From contig CM060312.1 in assembly GCA_030674185.1 (NCBI GenBank), forward strand, positions 51,312,307 through 51,376,306: a DNA stretch of 64,000 nt, given 5' to 3'. A program made the translations under genes and the position numbers. Origin of the DNA: Monoplex corrugatus. Its lineage: Eukaryota; Mollusca; Gastropoda; Littorinimorpha; Ranellidae. Each line of letters begins with the position of its first letter. Positions within the stretch are counted from its first letter, which is position 1. Shown here piece by piece: positions 1-11,595 of the stretch. The notes below the pieces were generated by a model. The model was given only the letters and a program-made list of their open reading frames with translations, did no database searches and was not told where the DNA came from.

Positions 1-154
1 GTTGGAAGATCTGGGTTCGATCAGGTCTGGGTACTTTACCCTTACACCTGGGGGTAAAGGATAAAGATTTCCCAGGTCAATATGCCTAAATCCACTTCGA
101 GTGTATACGCTCGTACAACATCAAATATGCAAGGTAAGATCCTCTATTATTAGT

Positions 155-256
155 ATCTGGTGGCTTATGGAAACATGAGAACATCCAGTATGCACGCCCA
201 CCAAAGACGGAATATGCAGACTGTGCAGCAACATGCCGTCTGCACAGTATGGGCAA
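155..256 (+). repeat. SINE-like dispersed repeat, copy 1
   Basis: The segment tctggtggcttatgg through tatgcagactgtgcagc to gtctgcaca is repeated at 4110-4206. Sequence before it (from about position 10) holds a box B-like gggttcgatc, suggesting a tRNA-derived head for this copy. Confidence 0.6.
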
Positions 257-289
257 AATATACATATGTCAGGGGGGAAATCAGAACCC

Positions 290-1092
290 TAAAAAAATGA
301 AAAAATGTAATCACTATTTCGCTCTAGCCCTTCACTTCTGCTTTCTATTTCTTTAATATTCACATGATTTTGTAGGTCTTTTTCATTTTCTGTAATTAGA
401 ACGGTGTCATCTGCATAACGAAGATTGTTTATCATTTTTCCTCCAATTTTTATCACAGGGCATTCTTGTAGGTTTCTCATAATGGTTTCGCTGTAACAAA
501 TCTGGTGACAGAACACATCCCTGTCTGACCTCTCTTTTGGTATTTCGAAAAGAACTTCTTCCATTTTCTACCCTCATTGCTGCTATTTGTTATCAACATG
601 TATTCCTTATTATTCTTAGATCTTTTCTGTCAATATTGAGTTTTTCCATTTGGTTGATCAATTCTACGTGTCTTACCTGATCAAAGACACTGGTATAATC
701 AACAAAGTATAACTACAAATCATTAGTCACCTCAACTGATTGAGAATTCTTAGGATGTATATGGCATTACTAGTTTCTCTCCTGTCAACAAATCCGCATT
801 GATCTTCAGCTATTTCTGTTTTGATTCTGTTCCTTGTCCTCGTCATGATTATTCTCAATGGAATCTTTGTCACATTATTCGTCAATCTGATTGTACGATG
901 GAGTTCGCATTCTTTAGCCTCTGCTTTCTTTGGAAGTGCAATAAAAATTGACTTTGACATATATTTAGGGATTTTTCCAGAGTCAGAATGATGAAGGATG
1001 ACGGAGACCGACCTGACTGAGCTATCAATTTTTTTCTTCACAAAGAACTTCTGAAGAATCATATGAAATCTTTGCCCCAACATCATCTCCAA
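290..1092 (-). pseudogene. Decayed RTE-like LINE, reverse-transcriptase part
   Basis: On the minus strand, frames switch several times but show EIAEDQCGFVDRRETSNAIY, then VDYTSVFDQVRHVELINQME and INNLRYADDTVLITENEKDL. Order and wording match the copy at 27630-28710. The YADD site survives but the frame is broken. Confidence 0.75.
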
Positions 1093-1114
1093 ACAACAAC
1101 TACTCGCTCAATGC

Positions 1115-1262
1115 AGTCCAGAGGGTATGGACTCCATCATCGAGAAGAGACGACAGAGGTGGATTAGGCACTGATTCAAAGAAAGCAGGATAACATCACC
1201 CGGACTGCCCTTCAGGACTCCAGAAGGAAGAGGCAGGCAGGGAAGACCCAGGAACAACGGTA
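1115..1262 (+). pseudogene. LINE C-terminal fragment (plus strand)
   Basis: The plus-strand reading MESIIEKRRQRWIRH, then GLPFRTPEGRGRQGRPRNNG, resembles the C-terminal WIGH...PEGKRKRGRP tail of endonuclease/reverse-transcriptase LINEs. It is wedged between two minus-strand RTE fragments. Short and decayed. Confidence 0.5.
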
Positions 1263-1452
1263 AGTAGAAAGAGAACTCTAGCCTGAATACACCTGGGATA
1301 CCATACAGTTGCCGGCCCAGAAAAGACAAGAGTGAGGATCTTCATTGCTGCTCTACATGCAAGTGGCATAAAGAGCAATAGATGAGTAAGTATCCATCTT
1401 CTCTCCCTTCCTGCTTTGCCTTCCTTAGTGTGCTTTTGATCTGGATCATTGC

Positions 1453-1661
1453 ATTCATCATCATCATCATGTGCCCTGCCGCATGGCGTTGATGATCGTG
1501 GCCCTCCATACGAATATATCCCTTGTCGCTGCAAGTACATCCCCCATTCTCTCTGTCCTCAGCCACCCTGCAAGTCCGTCCAATATTTTCTTCCTGAGTC
1601 TACCTGGTGTTCTCTTTCCCTCCAGCGTTCCTGTTGTAACCAGGTGCTCTAATTTCTATGA
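1453..1661 (-). pseudogene. RTE-like LINE 3' end fragment
   Basis: The minus strand reads LEHLVTTGTLEGKRTPGRLR, then ILDGLAGWL and INAMRQGT, followed by a (TGATGA)n tail. The same ending and tail occur at 27630-27830. Short-repeat tails of this kind are typical of RTE elements. Confidence 0.72.
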
Positions 1662-1787
1662 TTATTATTATTAAATTCCCTCAACCCCACGGCCCTCTAC
1701 CTGTCTGCCTGATGAACACAAACGAACATGCCTCATGGTTACGTAAAACGATTCACCAAAATGTTATGGTATAATCGTTGCTTTCAG

Positions 1788-1902
1788 GTTCAGCCCGGCC
1801 ACTCTGTGTTACCTGGTGAGTGTGGTGCCGGGTCTGTGGCTACAGAAACTTTACCATTTGGGGCACCATGGCTCTGTCTCCAACTCCTCTTTAGCCACAG
1901 TG
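1788..1902 (+). CDS. TMEM26: TMEM26-like exon with transmembrane segment
   Basis: The acceptor is tgctttcag before 1788. The exon opens with one base that completes a split codon, then reads FSPATLCYLVSVVPGLWLQK, a membrane helix typical of the family, and ends near NSSLATV. The donor I chose is gtcagt at 1903, which leaves phase 0 and fits the next exon. A donor a few bases later, at the start of the GT microsatellite, cannot be excluded. Confidence 0.7.
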
Positions 1903-1913
1903 GTCAGTACAGC

Positions 1914-1980
<67 letters not shown>

Positions 1981-4900
1981 GTGTGTGTCTGTCTGTCTGT
2001 CTGTGTGTGTGTCTGTCTGTCTGTCTGTCTGTCTGATTAACTAAAAATGATTGGCAAGCTGATAAACTAAAAAGTGATTGGCAAGCTGATTAAGTAAAAA
2101 AAAAAAAATGATTGTCAAGCTGATTAACTAAAAAGTAATTGGGAAGCTGATAAACTAAAATGTGATTGGCAAGCTGATTAAATGAAAGTGATTGGCATGC
2201 TGATTAACTGAAAGTGATTGGCAAGCTGATTAATTAAAAGTGATTGGCAAGCTGATTAACTGAAAGTGATTGGCAAGCTGATTAAGTAAAAATGATTTGC
2301 AAGCTGAATGACTAAAAAGTTATTGGCAAGCTGATTAATTAAAAATAATTGGCAAGCTGATTAATTAAAAGTGATTGGCAAGGTGATTGACTAAAAAGTT
2401 ATTGGCAGGCTGATTGACTAAAAGTAATTGGAAAGCTGATTGACTAAAATGTGATTGGCAGGCTGATTGACTAAAAGTGATTGGCAAGCTGATTAACTAA
2501 ACAGTGATTGGCAAGCTGATTGATTAAAAAGTGATAAGAGAGCTGATTAACTAAAAAGTGATTCGCAAGCTGATTAAATGAAAGTGATTCGCAAGCTGAT
2601 TAACTAAAAGTGACTGGCAAGCTGATTAATTAAAAGTGATTGGCAAGCTGATTAACTAAAAGTGATTGGCAAGCTGATTAAGTAAAAGTGATTGGCAAGT
2701 TGATTAAGTAAAACGTGATTGGCAAAGCTGATTAACTAAAAGTGATTGGCAAGCTGATTAACTAAAAGTGATTGGCAAGCTGATTAATACAAGTGATTTG
2801 CAAGCTGATTGACTAAAAAGTGATTGGCAAGCTGATTAACTAAAAAGTGATTGGCAAGCTGATTGACTAAAAAGTGATTGGCAAGCTGATTAACTAAAAA
2901 ATGTGATTGGCAAGCTGATTAACTAAAAGTGATTGGCAAGCTGATTATTTAAAAAATGATTGGCAAGCTGATTAACTAAAAAGTGATTGGCAAGCTGATT
3001 AATTAAAAATGATTGGCAAGCTGATTGACTAAAAGTGATTGGCAAGCTGATTAACTAAAAGTGATTGAGGAAAAAGCTGACTGTTTAACTACGAGTGATT
3101 GGCAAGCTGATTAACAAAAAGTGACTGGACAAGCTGATTGACTAAAAGTGATTATCAAGCTGATTGATTAAACATGATTGGCAAGTTGATTAACTGAAAA
3201 GTGATAGGCAAGCTGATTAACTGAAAAGTGATTGGCAAGCTGAGTGACTAAAAGTGATTAGCAAGTGATTAATTTAAAGTGATTGGCAAGCTGATTGACT
3301 AAAAGTGATTGGCAAGCTGATTAATTAAAAGTGATTGGCAAGCTGATTAATTAAAAGTAATTGGCAAGCTGATTAACTAAAAGTGACTGGCAAGTTGATT
3401 AACTAAACAGTTATTGGCAAGCTGATTAACTAAAAAGTGATTGGCGAGCTGATTAATTAAAACGTGATTGGCAAGATAATAACCTCAAAGTGATTGGCAA
3501 GCTGATTAACTAAAAGTGATTGCATGCTGATTAACTAAAAGTGATTAGCCAGCTGATTAATTAAAAGTGATTGGCAAGCTGATTAACTAAATGTGACTGG
3601 CAAGCTGATTAACTAAAAAGTGATTGGCAAGGTGATTACCTAAAAAGTGATTGGCAAGCTGATTAATTAAACAGTGATTGGCAAGATGATTAACTCAAAG
3701 TGATTGGCATGCTGATTAACTAAAAATGACTGGCATGCTGATTAACTAAAAGTGATCGCCAAGCTGATTAATTAGAAGTGATTGGCAAGTTGATTAACCA
3801 AAAGTGACTGGCAAGCTGATTAACTAAAAAGTGATTGGCATGCTGATTAATTAAAAACTGATTGGCAAGCTGATTAATTAAAACGTGATTGGCAAGACGA
3901 TGAACTCAAAGTGATTGGCAAGCTGATTAACTAAAACAAAAGTTATTGGCAAGCTGATTAACTAAAAATGATTGGCAAGCTGATTAACTAAAAGTGATTG
4001 GCAAGCTGGTTAACTAAAAAGTGAAATCAAGTTAGCGCTGAGCCCACATTCTCGACGCACACCTTTAGGATAGTCAATACAGTCAGCATCCTGACATGAC
4101 ATGTCTGTGTCCGGTGGCTTATGGCACAAAAACGCCCAACATACACGCCTACCAATGACAGAGTATGCAGACTGTGCAGCTACATAATGTCTGCACAATG
4201 TGCTCAAGACGACGAGCATAATCGAAACGTTAAAAATATTTTCGAGAGTAACAACACACGGTGATATGATACATTTCATGAGTAAACTTAGGCCTCAAAT
4301 CAGCTACACCTGTGTTTCCACTTTTCAGCCGTCCACCAGTATGACCCTAGACTTCTCCTCTGAAAACTGGATGTTGTTGTCGGAACAGACGATGATGGTC
4401 ACCATCATTCTCAGTCGGTGGCTGCTGCCCAAAGGTAACATGAGCCACAATGAAGTGTCCCAGCTGCTGCTCCTCTACCTCTCTCTGTCCTCGGATATCA
4501 TCGATTTTCTCTCCATCTTCGGCTTCACCAAGGTCAGTGACATGCTTCTCTCTTTGTAGCCAGGTATATGCCAGCCCGTTTCTGTGCAGAAGCTTCTTGC
4601 GACATTTACTCAGGCGACCATTTCATCATCAATTAGCACTTCTCCCCCCTTTTTTCTTGTTTGTTTTTATGCTTGGTTTTCTTCCTTATTTGTTCGTTTG
4701 ATATTCTTATACACAGTTTTTATTTCTCAAGTCTTAATTAAATGAATGCATTTCGCGTTTATGCTTGCGTGCTTATATTGCTCATATGTAGAATGGCAAG
4801 GCCTAGCTATGAGACAGGTCCGGTGAGACCTAATGGTACTATCCTTTATTAATGAAATGTTTTCACGTTTCAAATTTCAGTGCCTGATAACCTTTTAAGT

Positions 4901-7590
4901 CATGTAACCGTCTTTGGGTTGGCGATTCAGCTCACAGTCACAGACAACAGACATCATGTCAAAGTTCAGCTCAAGCCAGCAGCACAAATAACGGTCGCTC
5001 CAACAGTCTTTGGATGTCAGGAAATGTATTCCTGACAGTTTGGTGTGCACTGTTATGCTTCACATACTGTCTTTTTGGCTATGAATATGACATTTTAATT
5101 CCGAAAGCTCCAATAAAGCACGAAGTAATACATTATTGCCTGCTAAAGGATTGCGATTAACCTCGGTTACATAGACTAATTTTAACCCTCTGACTCGCGC
5201 ATCCTGTCCATCAGATGCAGGAAGCTTGTGGATATGGTGAGGAGTTCAAAGGGTTAAGTTTTTGCTTCGTTAACAATGCAGGATGCTGGTGGATAACGTG
5301 CGGGAGTCAAATGGTAAATTACAGGCCCAAACAGAATATCCAAATTACTGAGTTTGATTTTACCGTTGGTCCCAGCATTCTTCCTCAAATCAATTATTAT
5401 ACTAAAATACCAAATATTCTCATAATCAAGATTCATTGAAATATATGATAATTGAATTGTATGGATTAAGATACTGTCTTTTTCCAAGCAAGAGTTACCT
5501 TCATTAGATCAAGTACCAACTCCAGTGACTGATCTCATAATCCACACATTCTCTTCTCTCTAACAGGTGGCTGAAGACGAGACCTACTGCTACGTGTTGC
5601 TGTTCTGGTGGACCTGGTCCTTGATGCAGTTTACTCTGGTGCTCACGTCCACACAGGACAAGACCGCGACAGTGACGATGGCCACACCAGTGGTAACAAC
5701 GACAAAGACAAGAACGCCATAGACATTGAATCTTCCGAGCTGACGTCCAGCGAAAACGTCGATCATACTAAACACGCAACGAATGAGCTGAAAGACAGAG
5801 ATAGTGGCTCTGTCTTACGGACCATCAAGGACAGTAGTGATACAACGAGAGACCCTCAGATAAGCAACAGGAAAGCTGGTGACCAAGTAGAGAAGCAGAC
5901 TGTGGCAGTGGCAGAGAAAAGTCTGGTGTTAAGCCAAGTGCTGTGTTCCAGTGAACTGTGGGCAATCCTGGTCATCTTCTTTCTGCAGGATGGACCTTTC
6001 CTGGCCAACAGGCTGGTCGTCATGTTTCATTTTAACGTGAGTTATGCCCCTTCTCTTTGCTCATCGCATGAATGGAATAGATATTCTCTCTTTAATTTAT
6101 TTATTCATTATTTATTTATTCATTTATTTATTTATTTATTTATTTACTTATTCACTTATTTATCTATTTGTGCATTCATTTATTTATTATTTATTTATTT
6201 GTGTATTTATGTGTTTATTTATTTACTTATTATTTATTTATCTATTTATCTTTTTGTTTATTATCTGTTTATTTTTGGTCTAACCGAATTTTCCTGTGTG
6301 TGAAATGTAGGTCCCTGCCCTGGGGAAAGCACGTGTGCATGTATTTCTGTTTATCTATCAAAGTGGATTTCTTTCCAACACACTTTTCCCAAGACAAGCT
6401 AACATTCCAACTCTTTCTCCTTCTTGATAAAAAAGTTAACCAGTTGCTGTTGGATGAAATGGATACAAAAACATTTTTGTGTCTCTCAGTGAGCGTGTGC
6501 TAGATAACTAAACGCCAATGTCTGTGATGTTTTCAGGTGTTCAACTACACCATCATCTTCTTTATCTGCAAGAACATACTGATGCTGGCCTTGCAGACCT
6601 ACAGGATCATTGTTCTCTACTCAGAAAGTAAAACCAAGGTCAGAGAATCCAAGATTAGGGTCAAGGCCACACTGAAAGCGAGGCGCTACTCTCACATCAG
6701 CCTGCATAGCTTCGGCAGCATGGACACCACTGAGGAGACCAGAGACGATGAGGATGGCTGTAGTGATGATCATACTTTTCCACGTGCCTCATCAGATAGA
6801 GACCGCAGAGGCACTCCAAAAGGTAGTGCCACAGTACCAGAGTTGTCTGAAGAGGCCCACTTCCTCAGCGTCTTCTTACCATCCTCCTTCTTACAGTTCT
6901 GCTTTCGTGGGCATGCCCACCGTGGGCAGAAGGAAACAGCCTCCAATCACTAGCATGTACGCTGCTGCTGCTAGCAAGAGTAAAAACAAAGGTCTGCTGC
7001 CAGTTCACAAGCTTGTTTCATCAACTAAGACAAACAGGAACAAATCCGAGCCCAGCGATGATCAGCTACAAAATACTGCAATTCCAGAGAGTTCTGCTGA
7101 CACGACCCCAATCCAAGCTTCAACAAGCATTGTGAGGTCACCCAACAGAACTCCCAGTCTGTCTGATATTGTAGCACAAGACAAGACCAATGCATATCCC
7201 ACTGTCAACGTCAACGACAAAATGTTGAAGAAGATGGCTTCTAAAGGAAGTCTTCCTGTGAGGAGAGATACATCTTGTGTCGGATCAAAGTCCCAGGACA
7301 AATCCAAAGGAACACGAGTGGAAACTAGTCCTGCTCACAAGTCATTTTCACCATGGCTCGATGGCTCGATGTCTCTGAGGAAGGGAGAATTTCAGAAGCT
7401 GCAACATCATCAAACGTCGCCTATATTGACAAAATATCGTCAGAGGTCTGTGTCAGAGAACGAGCTGCCCATGCCGGTATCACCATCTCAGTTGATGACA
7501 TCTGTCCTCCGTCTGTCTACTGATGAAAAAGAAGAATCTGAAGAAACTTACACATCAGGAACAGCTCCTGACTCATATAAGCACTTTTAA
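1788..7590 (+). CDS. TMEM26: TMEM26-like multipass membrane protein gene (3' part)
   Basis: Coding exons are 1788-1902, 4329-4532, 5567-6036 and 6537-7590, with stop TAA at 7588-7590. The order of conserved segments follows the TMEM26 family: FSPATLCYLVSVVPGLWL, then ILSRWLLPKGNMSHNEVSQ, YVLLFWWTWSLMQFTLVL, ELWAILVIFFLQDGPFLA and FNYTIIFFICKNILMLALQ. These are hydrophobic helices of a small multipass membrane protein whose function is poorly known. The first helices and the start codon are not recognised here and probably lie before the window. Exon 5567-6036 and exon 6537-7590 each need a change of reading frame (roughly at 5640-5700 and 6790-6860) to join conserved segments. This is either an assembly indel or gene decay. 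The C-terminal tail of about 250 residues is Ser/Thr/Pro-rich and cytosolic by inference. Family assignment rests on motif recognition only. Confidence 0.75.
1914..2034 (+). repeat. (GT)n/(CTGT)n microsatellite
   Basis: GT dinucleotides followed by CTGT units, starting just after the donor of the 1788 exon. Confidence 0.95.
2036..4020 (+). repeat. 26-bp minisatellite array, about 75 units
   Basis: The unit is close to gtgattggcaagctgattaa followed by ctaaaa, repeated head to tail with single-base variants and occasional indels for almost 2 kb. It starts directly after a (CTGT)n/(GT)n tract and fills most of the TMEM26-like intron between 1902 and 4329. Confidence 0.95.
4110..4206 (+). repeat. 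SINE-like dispersed repeat, copy 2
   Basis: Shares ggtggcttatgg, acgcc-accaa, tatgcagactgtgcagc and gtctgcaca in order with 155-256. It lies just after the minisatellite and before the 4329 exon of the TMEM26-like gene. Confidence 0.6.
4329..4532 (+). CDS. TMEM26: TMEM26-like exon (RWLLPKG segment)
   Basis: The acceptor is tccacttttcag and the donor is aag|gtcagtg. The exon is 204 nt with phase 0 at both ends. It encodes a helix ending in ILSRWLLPKG, then SHNEVSQLLLLYLSLSSDII and the short segment FGFTK. The RWLLP block is the most recognisable motif of the family. Confidence 0.8.
5182..5322 (+). repeat. TTAA palindromic MITE, copy A
   Basis: Core 5182-5257 starts TTAACCCTCTGACTCGCGCA and ends AGTTCAAAGGGTTAA. 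An extra half unit follows to about 5322 and ends GCGGGAGTCAAATGG. It lies in the intron before exon 5567 of the TMEM26-like gene. Confidence 0.7.
5567..6036 (+). CDS. TMEM26: TMEM26-like exon with internal frame change
   Basis: The acceptor ctctctaacag joins in phase 0 and gives VAEDETYCYVLLFWWTWSLM. This frame hits a stop at about 5720. The downstream conserved block SSELWAILVIFFLQDGPFLA lies in another frame that is open from about 5608 to the donor at 6037 (aac|gtgagt). One base gained or two lost (or the equivalent) between about 5640 and 5700 must be assumed. The linker between the blocks is acidic and polar (NNDKDKNAIDIESSEL), as in a cytosolic loop. Confidence 0.65.
6091..6263 (+). 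repeat. (TTTA)n-like microsatellite
   Basis: Imperfect TTTA/TTCA/TTTG tetranucleotide array inside the TMEM26-like intron 6037-6536. Confidence 0.9.
6537..7590 (+). CDS. TMEM26: TMEM26-like terminal exon
   Basis: The acceptor is gatgttttcag. The exon opens VFNYTIIFFICKNILMLALQ, then TYRIIVLYSESK, matching the last family helix. The frame from 6537 runs to 6953. The long tail that ends at 7590 is open in the next frame (SYHPPSYSSAFVGMPTVGRR onward), so a second frame change near 6790-6860 is needed. The tail is rich in Ser, Thr, Pro and Lys. Possible AATAAA signals occur near 8319 and later, but no 3' end can be assigned. Confidence 0.65.
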
Positions 7591-8352
7591 ACTCCAAAGT
7601 GAATGGGTACCCATGCTGAATGGGTGGTCCCATCGCAGTCTGACCTTGTATAGGGTATAGGGGATGCAGGAGCACTCTGGGCCTGACGGTCCACAGTAGG
7701 GTTTGTGACCTGGATGGGAATCCCACTTCCAGTCATACCCCCAGCGATAGCCATAAATTGCAGCGTATCCCATTAGCCTTGCCCTTGTGTCAGCCAGGCT
7801 GGTGTTTCTGTAAGGGAGAAGGACCATAGGCCCTGGGCCCTGGAAGGGGCCACTGACAAAGGAGGTGTAAGGGGTACTTTCATCTCCTGCAGTTGCCTGA
7901 AAGAACCTGCCCATCGGACTCGGGGTCACATTACTTATCTTGAGGTAAGGCAGTGCAACTGGATCCTGGTCACAGTGTGGGTCGCATTACTGTGACACTG
8001 TAACTATTGTCATGTGGAAGTTCTGGGTCACTTACCACCTCAGACAGCGCCATGATAGCCTGAGACTGTGATGGATCGGTTGCAGGTCGGGGTGGGGGGA
8101 CAGAACCAGAAAGGGATAGGCATAAGGGAGGGGGGAGTCCCATCACTGGAGGCTTTCATACTGCATGATGTGCGCAAGCCCCCTTGGTGCCCCAAAAACC
8201 AAAGCTTAACTTTACGTGTGCTAGGGTAGGAGAAGGGGCGAGGCATTGACTGGCCACAAAACCCATGATGGGGCTTGTGAGATCAATGGACCCAAAAATG
8301 GAGCCAGGGTCACGCTACAATAAAAATATGCCCCTGAGTTCGTAATTCTGCC

Positions 8353-8742
8353 GAATTTATCACCAGAGGGATTAATAAATCAAACCTGAATACAAATTCA
8401 TAAGTACACACACACACAAAAAAAGAAGAAAAAACACAATCAAGAAAATTCGCCTACAGTATGCAAAACTGCCACTTAAAAAGTTCACATTTCCTTCAAT
8501 AAACATATGTGCCAAATCATAAATCCCAATAGAAAGTATGTAAGGCTCCATGGAAAGTACAAAGGCGAATGAATCACAAAGGCAGAAAATGAAATACAAA
8601 GAGATGACAGAAATCAAAGGAACAAGTCTGGAACAAAGAGAGTGACAGAAAAGAGTAAATTTCTAGTGTAAAATTTTTAGAAGGTAGAGATACTATCATT
8701 ACTGGAAGAGCCCTGCAACTCCATGTAGGGATTTTTCTGTGG
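8353..8742 (+). repeat. Dispersed 400-bp repeat, copy 1
   Basis: Shares ordered blocks with 23214-23586 and 55961-56345: tttatcaccagaggg, aaaagtatgtaaggct, gagatgacagaaatcaaagg, gtgacagaaaagag, aatttctag, and a final gaagagccctgcaact before a tagggat end. No coding potential or known family is recognised. Confidence 0.65.
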
Positions 8743-10182
8743 TATAATGTAATCAAGAAATGAAAAAAGTTTTACCAGGTAAAAATATCTGTGTTTTAGT
8801 AGTTAAAAGGCAATCTTTGTGTTTAAGTCGCAAAGGCATCTTTTGTGTTTGCAAACATTGTAGAGACATCTTTTCAGTTTTAAATGCAAGTTGTAAAGGC
8901 ATCTTTTTGCGTAAGTCTTCATAAAAGTACCTGTACTTGCAGAAATATTCGAAAGGCACATTTGATTTGTCAAAGTTGTAAACGAATCTCAAATTTTACA
9001 GATAAGTTGTAATGGTATCTTTGTATTTGTTATGCTAAGGGTATCTTTGTGTTTGTAAATATTTTAATAGGGGAGTATCACATGACCTAACATCTTGGTT
9101 GTATATTAATGGAATTAAAATATGATAAAGTGTATTTTTGTGTCCCATGAAAGTGCATTTTTGTGTCCCATGTTTATGTTCACACACACACACACATACA
9201 CACACACACACATACATGAGAGACAGAGGAAGAAAAGAAAGTTACTTCACAAACATGCTGAATATATTCACAACAGCCAATTCAGTAGTTCATATCTTTA
9301 ATGACACAAGACCAACAGCAAAAGAGTTCTCATATCACATCTGGAATTCAAATAATTTCTAGATGAAAATACTTACTGATCATTTACTTTTCAAAGGACA
9401 CATATGCAATACCAGCGATCAAATCGTTCACAAAGATTATTCTTCTTCTCTGTGACAGTGGGGCATGAGCATTTGTACTCAATAATGACATTCTTTATCT
9501 TGTGCTTAATGATTACATTCATTTATCTTGTGTATTATAAAATAAATAAGGTCTGACTTGGGTAGTCATAAGCTGTTATCAGTATTTCAAGGTACATCTT
9601 CAACATGCAACAACATACGAGCGATGACAATCATAATGAATCTTTAAGAAAAACAGCATGCATTCAATTAACCTGCATACACATATGTACATCAAATTTG
9701 TTGGTGCTGCTTTGTGTACACAGCCAACAGTTCATGTTGAGGATACTTCAAAACGCATACAAGGCTTTTTCCCCTATAAATGAATGTGGATGTCAAAAAG
9801 CACTGATCAGAAGTAATAGGAAGGTAAATGATACACAGTAGGCAAGCACCATAATTTTTCTGGTCCACAGGACTAGACACATCTCCTAAAGGAGTTCAAC
9901 AAAAGATGAAACTTCTTCAGAATAAATGTCCATGGAAAGTATGATCATTTATTCAATGTCTAATTAGTTATGAACAGACACTGGAATGGGGGAGTGTCAA
10001 GCTGATACTTGACAATTTTGACAAATACAAATTTCGAACATATTTCGAACATTTTTCCCCCTCAAGAACATGGTGACAAGTCATTAAATAATGTAGAACA
10101 AGAAAACCAGTGCACTGCACGAATGCCTTGTTTGCACTATATGTTCTCTGTTTACATTCTCATCAGGTTTCTTTTCTGAATG

Positions 10183-10205
10183 CCACACACACACACACAC
10201 ACACA

Positions 10206-10278
<73 letters not shown>
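10183..10278 (+). repeat. (CA)n microsatellite
   Basis: Nearly pure CA repeat of about 96 bp in the intergenic region. Confidence 0.95.
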
Positions 10279-10281
<3 letters not shown>

Positions 10282-10611
10282 TTTTCATCTTATCTCACGC
10301 AAATTCACTCCAACAATCATCTTCAGACGAAAAAAGCCTAACCTACCTGAAAATTTCATGCACTGCCATATTCATATATATCACAATGGCATTTCATACG
10401 AAAATTTCCTTTGAATAGTTTGCAATATCTACATATTTCAAATTAAAAATCCTGCTAAGCCAATTACACTAACATCTGAGAAAGGAACACATTGAATGAC
10501 AGAGATGGGGAAACTAGAATATAGATACATCTCTAGAGAAGGCCTAGATAGCATTCACAAGTTTATCAAAACCATTTGAATGATAATCACATCCTTATTG
10601 CACACAACAAT

Positions 10612-10753
10612 TTAACCCTTTGACTCCCGCATCCTAACCACCAACTGCAAAAACTTAACCCTTTGATTCCCTCAGAAGGTCAAGTTTTTGTTTTTCTGCC
10701 ATGGTTGTCAACGCGGAATGCTGGTGGACAGGGTGCGGAAGTCAAAGGGTTAA
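10612..10753 (+). repeat. TTAA palindromic MITE, copy B (composite, 142 bp)
   Basis: Starts TTAACCCTTTGACTCCCGCA and ends GCGGAAGTCAAAGGGTTAA, giving inverted ends of about 19 nt with one difference. An inner TTAACCCTTTGATTCCCTCA repeats the end motif. TTAA at the borders suggests mobilisation by a piggyBac-type enzyme. Confidence 0.78.
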
Positions 10754-11097
10754 AGCTACCTAGACTGACTTCCGTGTCTAACTAACAACAAGCCAGCCCC
10801 ACAAACTTTCAACAATCCCTATGTATAATAACAACAGCAACAACAACAACATGAACGAATAAACTGTGTATTATCTGCAGGCTCACAAAAACTATTTGTA
10901 GACTCACAACTTCAGCTAGGAGGCCTTGACAGTATAAATTTACAGACTGCTATCTCACTGTAATCTAACACAAAATCAGCTAAGTCTGGATGAACAAAAA
11001 TCAATTCAAGAATCAACAGCTGCCAGGCATATTAATTTCAGCATGTTTTTGTGTTTGGGTTTCAACATAATTCTGGTGAAACATTATTGTGTGTGAA

Positions 11098-11123
11098 GGT
11101 GTGTGTGTGTGTGAGTCAGTGAA

Positions 11124-11197
<74 letters not shown>

Positions 11198-11280
11198 TTT
11201 GTGTGTGTAAAAGAAAGAGAGAAGTGCGAGCATGTGCATGCACATGTCTGTGTGAATAAAAAAAGAGAGATGTGTGTGTG

Positions 11281-11327
<47 letters not shown>

Positions 11328-11379
11328 GTGTGTCTGTGTGTGTGTGTCGTGTGTTCTTTGTGTGTGTAAAAGAGAGAGG

Positions 11380-11463
<84 letters not shown>

Positions 11464-11595
11464 GCGTGTGTGTGTGCGCGTGTGTGCATGCACATGTCTG
11501 TATATGTAAAAAAGAGAGAGATGTGTGTGTCTGTGTCTTTGTCTGTGTAAAAGAAAGAGAGAGAGAGAGAGGTGCATGTGTGTGTGTGTGTGTGT
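11098..11595 (+). repeat. Compound (GT)n microsatellite cluster
   Basis: At least four GT tracts separated by related spacers (gtgtaaaagagaga-like, and gcatgcacatgtctg twice), so the tracts and spacers were duplicated together. Confidence 0.92.

Noticed and set aside
1728..2036. 102-aa frame starting MPHGYVKRFTKM as an independent gene
   Set aside because: The TMEM26-like exon uses another frame (FSPATLCYLV) after a clear acceptor, and the rest of this frame is GT repeat.
2036..4020. CRISPR-like array
   Set aside because: The units are contiguous with no unique spacers, and the genome is eukaryotic. It is a minisatellite.
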